A stretch of 19,500 bases of DNA, from the NCBI RefSeq assembly GCF_037975245.1, contig NC_092565.1, forward strand, positions 20,560,999 to 20,580,498, in the 5' to 3' direction. Below, piece by piece: positions 1 through 9,343 of the stretch (within the stretch, counting starts at the first letter, position 1; the number at the start of each line of letters is the position of its first letter). The translations under genes and the position numbers were made by a program. The notes under the pieces are model-generated. The model saw only the letters and a list, made by a program, of their open reading frames with translations, did no database searches and was not told the DNA's origin. This stretch comes from Apostichopus japonicus. Lineage: Eukaryota > Echinodermata > Holothuroidea > Aspidochirotida > Stichopodidae.

Positions 1-1158
1 ACTATATTTAGGAATTTTCATAATTCGTAATTTTCATGACCTTTAGAAATAAACTCGAGTTTCCCCTGGAATTCTCATATTACAAAACAGGATACCCCGA
101 AGTGGTTACTATCTTCCTTTTGTCATCATTGTCAAAATATAAAAATAGTGGCATTTATTCAATTTTGTAATTTTTGGAAACTTCACCGTGACCCATGCAG
201 AGCATGTACTATTCCTTTTGAAATTTTGGGAAATTTTCCTTTAAAGATAACAACAAATTCTTACCATTTAGAAACCTTTTCAATGTTTATATGGATTTAT
301 GCGGTAGTTATATAGAAAATCGTTTGAAAAGAATATACCACTGAATAAATAGGACTGGTATTTGTCAGCAGGTACAGGTACTTTTCAACGCGAGCGGGGG
401 GGGGGGGGTAAGAGGGGGTGGGGGCAGTTATGTTTCTGCCCCTCACTGTTTTCGATTAGGGATGCGCTCCATGCGGGCAGAGCGTGAGCAATCAGCTTGA
501 TCCCTCTGCAATATATAGCAGAATGAGTATCATCAAACGGAAAACAAATGATAGCCTTTTCGCTTCATCAAACTCATGATATATCGTCGACCTCTCGACT
601 TTTCCCCCAGAGATTTCGATAAAACACCACGATAAAAATTCCAAAAAAAAAATCAAAAATGTCTATGAATATTAAAAATTCTACCGTTTATATTTAAATT
701 TCGTCACAGAAATTGGCAATTTTTAATTAATTTAAAAAAGAAAGAAAAAAGACGCTGGTGTGAGAAATCGATATTTAAAGAAAATCAAAATTCCGAAATC
801 CTGCATCTCTCTAGTTTCGGCAAGTAGCACAATCTGGACTACGGTACAGACGGAGGGGGTCGGTGGGGGGGTAGCCCAGATCCGATCCGTTTTAGGCAGT
901 CTATACCAGTTTGACAGCTTCATATATCACTGTCACTTTCAGATCATTCATATAATACACGAACAAGTCCCAGCTGCATTAACAAACATCCCAATTTAAA
1001 CATGAAAGATTGTTGCACAATTTAATAAGCAGGATAACAATGTTTGTTGGTGAGAAATAGTCTTTGCGTCCCTGTGGATTATCCGGTGACTAATGTTCTA
1101 TTATTTTAAATATTCTTCGTATTTAACACCAATTTGTCATATTTGACATTTATTGCAG
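1..1158. other. Upstream non-coding/intronic stretch
   Basis: No reading frame here looks like a real gene. The 79-codon frame at 760-999 runs through a G-rich low-complexity stretch, and its frame shows no exon boundary I can justify. There is a 13-G run at 396-408 followed by further G blocks to 424, and a shorter G-rich patch near 849-871. The final bases before 1159 (TTTATTGCAG) form a splice acceptor, so at least the right part is probably intron of the gene whose last exon starts at 1159. Upstream exons are not identified. Confidence 0.5.
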
Positions 1159-2164
1159 ATATGGAAGCTGCAGCAGATCCTCTTCCTCTTCCTTCTGGTC
1201 ACCGGAAGTTATAACTTTCCGTTTTCCAACGACCCGGAAGCAATTTCTCAACCCACTTATTGACCTTCTTAATGACAACCAGGTCAACTATATCGAATAT
1301 CGAAGAGACATGTCCAAAGAGAGTGACGATACTGTAGGTCAAAAGGGAGAATTATTTATGAACATAGCACAATTCCGTCGAGAGGAAAGAAGTGGAGACA
1401 ACACACTTAGGAGAAACGTATTTTCTGACACCATTCCTCGTAATTTAGAAAATCACAATTATGAAGAGACAAAGAGATCAGGAAGGATAGAATTAATCTC
1501 AGCCATAGGAGGAGTTCAGAACCAGCAAAGCTTCAGTGGAACTTTCCTTCACCGGCCTTACGGTGCGCCAACGGTATACCGTAAGATCGACACACCGAGT
1601 GGTTTAGAGAATTATTGTGCCAATTGTAACACATCGCCCCCGACTGGACATCACCGGCCATCGACGTCATCGAAACTTCATACATTATCTACGAATGTCA
1701 GGTCAGGTCGGAAAACTCGCATCAGGTTCATGAGTGCAGATCACGCGACTCATTACGTCAATGATGATCTTAAACGGGTATCACGTGAAAGAAAATCATC
1801 GAAGGGCGTTGTTACCACATCGGACTTCCATAAATGTGATAGGGAGAAAATTTACATGGGCTTGAAGAGTAATAGTGGCGCATCCTCAGGAAACAAGGTG
1901 GAGACACCGGACGTTTGGCTCGAGAGAGCCCGGAAGCTGAAAAGTACGAAAGAATCGACAAAGGTCAGCAAACAACCGACCAGAAAAGGCAACTCAGTCG
2001 CAACCTATCAAGCCAGCCGTGGCCCAGAAAATCTGGCTGAAGTAGATTCGGCTACGATTGCGCTATCACGCGCAAATTTTTGCGACATACGCAAAAATAC
2101 ACGCATCTTGAAATGGCTCCAAGAGGTTAATGAGCAAAGTTACTTTGAAATCGTCGAACACTGA
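1159..2164 (+). CDS. Probable terminal exon of an unrecognised Ser/Thr/basic-rich protein
   Basis: An open frame runs without stops to TGA at 2162-2164. The first in-frame ATG is at 1310, but the frame stays open to 1127 and an acceptor TTTATTGCAG ends at 1158. I therefore read 1159-2164 as one terminal exon: one base completes a split codon, then 334 full codons follow. The added 50 residues contain a Ser-rich run (about residues 4-11) and the leucine-rich stretch FLNPLIDLLND. Downstream the protein is hydrophilic and rich in Ser, Thr, Lys and Arg. It has a lone CANC (CxxC) at exon residues 153-156 and a compact C-terminus, RILKWLQEVNEQSYFEIVEH. There is no signal peptide, membrane segment or coiled coil that I can see. 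I do not recognise the family. The length of the open frame in AT-rich DNA and its normal-looking composition support real coding. A start at 1310 (GACATGT, moderate context) would give a 284-residue single-exon alternative. Confidence 0.6.
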
Positions 2165-2358
2165 CGGCTAAGGACGAAATGGTCAAAGGTCATTATTATT
2201 GTTCTTGAATATACTAGAAAGTCAAATAATGGTCACCAATGCATGCTGAAACAGGCATATTAATGTTACCCTTGAAAGCATTGTTATCCCCCAACCCCAT
2301 GAATGGGTTGAATAATCTAAAGAATCAGTACCTCAAGGAAACTACTATATTTATTATG

Positions 2359-2364
2359 AATAAA
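2359..2364 (+). promoter_or_regulatory. Candidate poly(A) signal AATAAA
   Basis: A canonical AATAAA lies 195 bases after the stop codon at 2164, in AT-rich sequence. This is a plausible 3' end for the gene whose last exon ends there. The hexamer is common by chance in such DNA. Confidence 0.35.
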
Positions 2365-2442
2365 TCTAGTCGGGTGACATTTCGTCGCCAAGAACCTTTT
2401 CATCTTTGTATTAATCATATATATGAAAGCATAAAAACGTGA

Positions 2443-3270
2443 AATTTTTGACTTTTTAATCATCATATAAAAAGAAACCTAACTATAGGCAATAGGAGGG
2501 TTACTAAATATAGAAGAACACGTGAAGGACACAAAGAACTGAGCAACGAAATTCTCATTTATAAAAAAAGTTTGGCGTTGAAGAATAATTAAAGAAAATG
2601 AATAAGTACTGGGTTGATCCTGCACCTATTTCCTATATTGGACCATCGTCAGCATATTGTTGCGCAGACATATACGACAGCGAGTTTATCCCCCTGATAC
2701 ATTCCGTAGAAAGATAACCGTTGGCAGGAGAATTATACCTCTATTTACTGGTTACATATGACATTAATACAAGCGTTAAGACATGAACACATTGTGGATC
2801 CTATACCCGAGATTGCATTCTTTTCATATAGGTAGTAGTACAGGGAGACTTTCTATGCATACGCCGATATATATGTATGGAAATATATTAAGCATTTGGG
2901 AGTGCGTTTTAGTTCTACTTTTACTCCATATTAACTTACAATAGAACAGTAAGTAGTTGCTTAGCATCGGTATACCAGCACCATGTATGGAGGTCTTCTC
3001 CATATACCCGCAACAAAGTTACATGATATCAGGAAATGGGCGTAACGGGTTGGGCATGTATTCATCGTATCAGCAAAATGGGGATCTACAACGACGTCTC
3101 TATACCGTGCATGCAGGCGTTGTTATATGGTTTATAGTGCGCGTTAGTATGCAAACTGTGATCTCTAACGATTTTGTATAGCCTATCTATGTGTTACTTG
3201 TGAAAATATGTTTTCAAGAGATCTCGTCTGCAATAATTATGAACGAAATTTGTATTTAGTCGCAAATATA
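2443..3270. other. Intergenic DNA, nothing recognisable
   Basis: This stretch is AT-rich with stop codons in all frames apart from one chance frame of 74 codons at 2957-3181. I see no repeat boundaries, RNA gene or conserved protein motif. Confidence 0.5.
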
Positions 3271-3274
3271 AGTT

Positions 3275-3690
3275 GAGTTTAAACCGGAGACTTCGATACA
3301 ATGTTTACTGACGCCTATGGCAAGCCATAGGCCCAATAAATCGAGAAATAAAACACAGTTTATAGGTTGATAATCCAAGTTTATCGGTTTATTATCCTTG
3401 ATTGTCGCCGACAAAAGCAGGATTTTTGCTCCATAATCCAGGTTTATGTAACTAACTTTAATAAACTGGATTATCAATAAAAAAAGCTTGGATTTTCGGT
3501 TGATATTCCAAGTTGTATGCGAACCCTGGATTGCTTGGTTTATGGACCACAATCGAAGATTATCGATCGATAAACCTGGATTTTCTACTGATAAACCTAT
3601 AAACCTGGACTATCAACTGATCAAATGGGTTTTTCGATTGATTGGGCATTTGGTTTGCCATAGACGCTCATGTTTAAAAACTCAGTTTAG
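3275..3690. repeat. Palindromic MITE-like repeat with short internal modules
   Basis: The two halves are imperfect inverted copies. The left half has GAGTTTAAA, then GACGCCTATGGCAAGCC, then GCCCAATAAATCGA. The right half, read on the other strand, gives GAGTTTTTAAAC, GCGTCTATGGCAAACC and GCCCAATCAATCGA in the same order. Between the arms a module with core GGATTATC, usually preceded by ATAAACCT, recurs in both orientations. Examples are GATAATCC 3369-3376, ATAATCC 3433-3439, GGATTATC 3468-3475, GATATTCC 3502-3509, GGATTTTC 3578-3585 and GGACTATC 3607-3614. A perfect 9-bp stem with a 2-base loop sits at 3313-3332. No coding capacity is visible. It reads as a non-autonomous foldback or MITE-type element; its superfamily is unknown and the exact ends are approximate. 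Confidence 0.6.
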
Positions 3691-3960
3691 TGGAAGTGAT
3701 TGAGAATACATCAAAGAAGCTTTCTGATTGGTCGACGAGCAGACGTGCGTAAAGCTGGCAACGGAACGGTGGGCGACATTTCGTGGCTAAAATGTATCAA
3801 TTATGAGTGTTAAAAACCGTATGTTAGATGAAATATATCAATTTTAGTGTGTGAATTAGGGAACGTGCAGGGGATTTGCCCAGAAGTGTCCGTTAGAGAT
3901 TCCTCAAAGGAAATCTCAGTGTTTTCAGAGACTGGAGCTTGTCAAGTTTCGCGGAACTAG
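3691..3960. other. Flank between palindromic repeat and transposon pair
   Basis: No gene is visible. It contains GATTGGTCGA at 3726-3735, a word also found in the transposon copies and at 15485-15494. A small imperfect hairpin lies around 3895-3920 (GAGATTCC paired with GGAAATCTC). The sequence ends in GGAACTAG, directly before the first target-site duplication. Confidence 0.45.
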
Positions 3961-3968
3961 ATATAACT
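3961..3968. repeat. Target-site duplication, left copy (ATATAACT)
   Basis: Eight bases immediately outside the left terminal inverted repeat of copy A. The identical 8-mer occurs at 7398-7405 and 11984-11991. Its central TA fits the nnnTAnnn target preference described for Buster-type hAT transposons. Confidence 0.9.
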
Positions 3969-4027
3969 CAGAGCCGTATATAGAGAGAGTTTGGCCAACT
4001 GGCGATTTGTGACGTCACACGCAAACC

Positions 4028-4190
4028 ATGGGCATCAAAATAGGTCCAGTTGTCGTTACCAGTTGCGCGAAATACGAAAAACACAACACACAATATATAG
4101 CAACTTTGCACACTGTGCTCGTTGCGAACAAACGAAGCGACTCAGAATGTCAGATTTTGACAGGCATACGAGGAACAAAATGGATATCAG
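4028..4190 (+). CDS. Possible 5' coding exon of the transposon, copy A (speculative)
   Basis: An ATG in the strong context ACCATGG at 4028 opens a frame that reaches the splice-donor-like AG|GTAATG at 4190/4191. The open frame itself continues to 4246. Copy B preserves ATG, frame and donor, with only three residue changes over 72 codons. An overlapping frame (3991-4194), containing a CARC motif and a KRLRMSDFDRH stretch, is equally open in both copies, so conservation does not pick a frame. No downstream exon or transposase motif could be linked to it. It may be non-coding transposon terminus. Confidence 0.25.
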
Positions 4191-4478
4191 GTAATGAATT
4201 AGAGTATGCGTTAGTTAATGACATTTACGTTTATCTTCACACCTGAAATGCATAGAAAACTAGCTGAAAACCTGTCATTACACTTGTTTTATTTTACGCC
4301 TCATACTACTACTAGTCCTACTTTAGTCATACAAACGAAAAGCACACATCACAGTCCTGGCTAGGCTAGATTACAGACGCACAACTATAGCATCAGGCCT
4401 ACATTAATAGATCCTTCAATTAAATAAAGTAGGCCTACACATAAAATGACAATTTATGCTTCACTGATCTTTTCAGGT

Positions 4479-4697
4479 TTGCCAAAAAGTAGTTGTACCA
4501 GAGGTCATTGTATTAAACTCCAGAAGTTACATAGTAGGATTAATATTCGGCATAACTTTTTCTCTAAAGTCTAATACAACTTATACAAGGGTTGTGAATG
4601 GATGGAATGGTTTGCCTGAGAAGGTTGAATTGCAAGTAGTGTGAATGGGTTTAAGAATACTTTGGATGAGTACATTAAGCATTGTAATTGGGTATGA
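4479..4697 (+). pseudogene. C-terminal fragment of a LINE reverse transcriptase (CR1/L2/Jockey-like), copy A
   Basis: Read across two frameshifts, this encodes the usual tail of a non-LTR retrotransposon polymerase: TRGHCIKLQKLHSRINIRHN, then TRVVNGWNGLPEKV, then ASSVNGFKNTLDEYIKH, then a stop at 4695-4697. The order 'RGH..KL / RxxFF / RVVNxWNxLP / SxNxFKNxLDxY' is characteristic of the region after the RT domain in CR1/L2/Jockey-type elements. The first break is in the T-run after the HN residues, where this copy has five Ts. The second, after LPEKV, is shared with copy B. Endonuclease and RT catalytic domains are absent, which is normal for a 5'-truncated LINE insertion. The sequence after the stop up to about 4940 (A-run at 4930-4938) may be its 3' UTR. 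Confidence 0.8.
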
Positions 4698-5439
4698 CAT
4701 TTGATGTCCTCGGTTTTATTCCTCTCATATAGCCTTAGGGTCCTTAATGGGGACTTGAATGTCTCTCCTGGTCTTTATTTCTACTTAACTAAACTATATA
4801 CTTGAGTGTAGGAGTTAGCAATAGTTGGGAGTCTGTGGGCAAACCTAAGAATGATATTGTGGTGTTAATTTCTCAGGAATGTAGTACTAGGCTATAGTAG
4901 GTGCAACAGATTGAATGGGTCTGTCGAGAAAAAAAAACCCTGCAACAACTGAACACTGGTGTATGTTGTAGCTTATGTATTTTCCATTAACATATATACT
5001 ATACGGTCATGTCCTTAATAAGGTTTCATGGATCACACTGACATAGTGTGCCTACTTGTCAGTGTTGTCAACTGAGCACAGGGCTGATGACATCATTCAG
5101 TTTGTTATTATGCAGACAGCAAATGGCCATAATGATAATTATTAATTGTTACTTATTCTTCATACTGCCCTTACTGGCCTTAACTGAACAGTGATGTATA
5201 AAAATGCAAGAAGTCGTTAAGCTTTTCTTTCAAGAATCGTTTCAGCCTGTCCTATTTCAAACATATGATTGGCAGGTTTCCACGTTACATAGCGTATCAA
5301 AATGGAGCTGTTCTGTAAAGCAAGAATATCACACATATGCATGCATACAAACACACTCATATATAACAATTTCTGAATATCTTTTCAGCTGCCCAAAGGT
5401 ACTGGAATGCAAGCTCTGTTGGGTGAATTAAAAAACCCT

Positions 5440-6137
5440 CATTGTACTCTTTTATCATGGTCAGCGTAGCTGGAACCAGCAATGATGGTGATGTGGATTT
5501 GACAGTACCTAGACAAGAATTCAATAGCTGCTTTGTGTTGAAGTGGGTTCAACTTGCTCAAGGCCATGACAGGATGACGACTAGACATTAGGATGAATTA
5601 TCTGTTGCAGAGCTCTATAAACCAGGCAGTTGTTAAAACATCCATTGGGTGACCCTCACAGTCTACCAGGCACTGCATCGCAGAAGCAAAATGAAGTGTG
5701 TGTTATACCTTCATCTTATGAGAGTGGAATGGTATCAGTGTGGCCTCTGTCAATTTAGCTTCAAGTCTTTGTTTTCTTGAAAGCTGAGAAGATCTTTCAT
5801 TGGTTTCACACTGACCTCTGTACTTGACAATTCATGTGTATTTGCCAGCTCAGGAGGAAGCCAGATTTTAATTACATTAACCAATGCTGACTTTTTTTTT
5901 GACATGTGGTACATCTGCAAGGAGGTGAAGGAAGCAGTTGGAGTTGCATGGATGTGGAATCTTGTTGATAGTCTGGCAGTCTTATCCACAGATTATCCCA
6001 AAGCTTCTCCACATCGCCACATTGCCACATTCAGAACTTATTACATTGATAAACTTGAAAATTGCAGGAATCTAACCAAGCACCCATCAAGGGAATTTGT
6101 TTGTATAATTATTGAAAGCTGTGACCTTCTGATGTGA
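5440..6137 (+). pseudogene. Internal block shared by both copies; broken reading-frame remnants, unrecognised (copy A)
   Basis: The block holds several partial open frames on both strands that are preserved in copy B, but none is long or uninterrupted. The clearest on this strand is 5904-6137, ending HPSREFVCIIIESCDLLM at a TGA, with AATAAA 14 bases later (6151-6156). On the opposite strand 5750-5989 includes KIWLPPELANTHELS. Around 6008-6028 copy A has 8 bases more than copy B in a CCACATT-repeat, so the upstream frames of the two copies do not agree. I see no transposase or known domain. It may be a decayed transposase or captured sequence, or plain non-coding DNA. Confidence 0.3.
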
Positions 6138-6295
6138 CAGACTAATGTGAAATAAAGGGCAGTAGATTACCTTGTAAATGAACCTTGTTATTGTTTGATT
6201 GTATCTAATGTTTGCAAATTTTAAGTTGCATGCTACCAATTGAAACATAATTCTTTCTCTATTAATGGGATATAAATACTTCTCCTTAAAGGGTG

Positions 6296-6627
6296 TGGAG
6301 ACTCCCGCACAAAGAAACGTCTCATGCCGGTTATCTGACCTAGTTTCGAATGCGGTGTAACAGAAGTGTTAGACACCACCATTGATCACAGAAAATACAC
6401 ATACAGCTTGCTACCATCTGTAAATAGACATTAGTGTACAGTCAATACAAACATCACAGTCAATACCCACAACACAGTGCACATAGCAGTGTGGACATCT
6501 CAGGTCTAGATAAAAGATAACAAGGTATCAGGTTTCATTACTGTCTGCATTTTGTAGCGACACAAAAAAAACTTCACTTGCAAGCAACGGAAAGTAAACT
6601 TTTTCAGAGCGGGGCATGCGGTTTAGG
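6296..6627 (-). mobile_element. TTAA-flanked MITE nested in copy A, truncated at one end
   Basis: It begins TTAAAGGGTGTGGAGACTC and matches the complete MITE of copy B (9323-9684) in reverse complement. It stops at GTTTAGG (6621-6627), where copy A has lost 1168 bp. The missing part includes the other terminal repeat (about 21 bases of the MITE, 9323-9343 in copy B) and all of the copy-B sequence beyond it back to 8183. Internally it contains the GTCTCATGCCGG segment. No coding capacity is visible. Confidence 0.75.
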
Positions 6628-7397
6628 CCTAGGCTACTTTGTTTTCCTTAGACCTAGTTGAATTCGGCCTTATACTGTGCCATATTATGTAATGTGCTAT
6701 AACAGTTGTAGTAATAGCAAGAATGGTCCATGTCTAACTAAGCCCAGGCTTAACTTATGCTTCGGGCTTAACTAAGGATTAGGGCTTTACGTGATGCCTA
6801 GAGGCTAGCCCACCCTTTTACATTAAACTAAAAGTGATACTTTTTTAGGCTAGGCATAGCCTAGGCATACAATAACTAGGAATTAGGATAACTATATGTG
6901 CGACTGAAACTGCCATGCCTATGATTAGGAGAGCTGGCATAATGAAATCGAATTTGTGGATCGTAAAACGAGAGAGAATAGCCATGCATGTAATTACAGA
7001 AACCAGTCTGAACGTAAAATTCTCGCATTGCTTGTACATTACTCGTATTACACTAGGGCCTATGGCTAGTATGGGCCTAGGCTACACAGACTTTTTTTCA
7101 TTAGATCTCCATCTTGTTCTTTCTACTTCCAAAAATTCCTCTTCTTTTATGGTCAGTCGGATAATCAAACAACAATATCCATGTTCTGACCGATTGCAGC
7201 ATCCCCAGCACCATTTCTTTCATAATTTCGTACTTTTTTCGTGTACACAAACGATAGTCTATACACTGTGAGTATGCGTGTCGTCTGCTATAAAGTTTTC
7301 AAGTGGACCTATTTTACCACCCTGTGTGGGCGTTTTCCCTCTCGACCAATCCAAATCGGTTACATGGTTGGCCAAACTCTCTCTATATACGGCTCTG

Positions 7398-7405
7398 ATA
7401 TAACT
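7398..7405. repeat. Target-site duplication, shared central copy (ATATAACT)
   Basis: This is the only sequence between the right end of copy A and the left end of copy B. It is identical to the duplications at 3961-3968 and 11984-11991, and forms the spacer of the palindrome. Confidence 0.9.
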
Positions 7406-8182
7406 CAGAGCCGTATATAGAGAGAGTTTGGCCAACCATGTAACCGATTTGGATTGGTCGAGAGGGAAAACGCCCACACAGGGTGGTAAAATAGGTCCAC
7501 TTGAAAACTTTATAGCAGGCGACACGCGTACTCACAGTGTATGACTATCGTTTGTGTACACGAAAAAAGTACGAAATTATGAAAGAAATGGTGCTGGGGA
7601 TGCTGCAATCGGTCAGAACTTGGATATTGTTGTTTGATTTTCCGACTGACCATAAAAGAAGAGGAATTTTGTGGAAGTAGAAAGAACAAGATGGAGATCT
7701 AATGAAAAAAAGTCTGTGTAGCCTAGGCCCATATTAGCCATAGGCCCTAGTGTAATACGAGTAATGTACAAGCAATGCGAGCATTTTACGTTCAGACTGG
7801 TTTCTGTAATTACATTCATGGCTATTCTCTCTCGTTTTACGATCCAAAAATTCGATTTCATTATGCCAGCTCTCCTAATCATAGGCATTGCAGTTTCAGT
7901 CGCACATATAGTTATCCTAATTCTTAGTTATTGTATGTCTAGGCTATGCCTAGCCTAAAAAAGTATCACTTTTAGTTTAATGTAAAAGGGTGGGCTAGCC
8001 TCTAGGCATCACGTAAAGCCCTAATCCTTAGTTAAGCCCGAAGCATAAGTTAAGCCTGGGCTTAGTTAGACCTGGACCATTCTTGCTATTACTACAACTG
8101 TTATAGCACATTACATAATATGGCACAGTATAAGGCCCAATTAAACTAGGCCTAAGGAAAACAAAGTAGCCTAGGCCTAAAC

Positions 8183-9343
8183 TAGTTAGGCTATGTCTAT
8201 ACTCATTGGCAACTTGTGGGTTGTGTACACATACAGGCCTAATTATATAGACCCTTTTAGTATGCCATAAACAAGTGCCCAAATGGTTAAATGATCTTGG
8301 TTTGCATTGGCCTAGCCTTTTTAGGCTAACATGAATTCAGCCTAATTTTTTCTTCTTGAAAAGTATAGCCTAGGCCTTGGTTTAATTTGGATGTAGTCAA
8401 CTATCATTTATCAAAGTAGCAGGGGCCTAGGCTACATTTCAAAGACCACTAGGCCAAGGCTAATTATGGTACTGGTAGCCTAGCCTTAGTCATGCTTATT
8501 GCAAAGACTACCCTACACTCTTGTCTTGGTCACTGAATTATCTTAAGAGCCCTGTCACCACATGTTGATAAAGAAATGTTCAAACTATTGCGTAGGCCTA
8601 GTTTAGGCGTTTGACTGTTTTAAAGGAAGACTTGAAAATTTAGTGTTAACTGGTATTTCATTAATAAGCAAAACTGTCTGTGCATTCCAACGGAGTACAA
8701 ATTAAGAGGGGGGGGGGGGGGGATGCAGTATGATACACCTTTCAAGTTTTAACACATTATAAATGCACTTATGCCAGAAAGTCATTGCATCAGTAACTCC
8801 TTATTCCCTTAAATGACACCCACATTGATGATTGAAGTTAAAAAAATCTTTTTAAATTATCTTTAGACAGTAAATTTTAACTCCCTGAATTTCAGGACTT
8901 TTTTTACAAATCAAAGGTGACATGTGCTCTGAAGATAAACTCCTAACATAAAAAGCCACAGTTAGCAGACTGTGATAAAGACGAACCTGGTGAGTGACTA
9001 CTAGACTGAAATCCAGTTCCTGCAACCACAGCAATAAAGTCTTTGTTTTAATCAATGCACTTGTGTGTTTGAAACTTTCAAATGGACACTCAATGGCAGT
9101 TGGTTAAGATATAAGGTTTTACCTTCATCATGGAGAGTTGAAGGGAATCTGCCTCATCATCTGAATAATGGACTCAAGGATAGCAACAAATCATGATTGG
9201 ATGATTTTGAGCAAGTAAATATCTGGCAATTTGAAAGTTTGTATTATTTTTTTACATATTATTTAAGCTGTTTAGCTCACACACAAGCAAATGATCAAGT
9301 GACAACAACCGATGCAGTATATTTAAAGGTATTGAAGACTCGC
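8183..9343. other. Segment present only in copy B
   Basis: Aligning the copies shows a 1168-bp gap in copy A bounded by CCTAAAC (8176-8182 and 9344-9350 in B; a single copy, as GTTTAGG, at 6621-6627 in A). The segment is rich in TAGGCCTA/CCTAGGC words up to about 8610. It has a 15-G run at 8708-8722 and ends with the first 21 bases of the TTAA MITE. No credible ORF is present; the 67-codon frame at 8852-9055 has no recognisable features. Confidence 0.7.

Larger units (their letters stand above)
3969..7397 (+). mobile_element. Copy A of a hAT-like DNA transposon (3429 bp, internally deleted)
   Basis: The element starts CAGAGCCGTATATAGAG and ends with the exact reverse complement; the inverted repeats are 31 bp (3969-3999 and 7367-7397). 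Inside each terminus a second block, AAAATAGGTCCA, recurs in inverted orientation at 4037-4048 and 7304-7315. The 8-bp duplication and CAG-starting ends point to the hAT superfamily (Buster-like target). P elements also make 8-bp duplications, so the class is an inference. It carries a dead LINE tail (4479-4697), an internal conserved block (5440-6137) and a TTAA-type MITE truncated by a deletion (6296-6627). No intact transposase is visible, so it is non-autonomous or a wreck. Copy B (7406-11983) is the same element inverted; the two differ by a few percent by eye. Confidence 0.85.

Noticed and set aside
3256-3703. Opposing ORFs of 98 and 71 codons with repeated INLDYQ motifs
   Set aside because: They are translations of the palindromic DNA modules at 3275-3690, and both strands read similarly because of the inverted repeat.
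4471-4480. Splice acceptor TCTTTTCAG just before the LINE fragment
   Set aside because: The downstream frame is a frameshifted LINE remnant, so the pyrimidine-AG match is likely chance.
6845-7888. Frames of 64-118 codons present in both copies (6915-7271, 7613-7888 and their antisense)
   Set aside because: Their copies diverge by frameshift near the 3' end (KNSSSFM against TKFLFFY), both strands are equally open, and the region is CCTAGGC-rich low-complexity DNA. No domain is recognisable.
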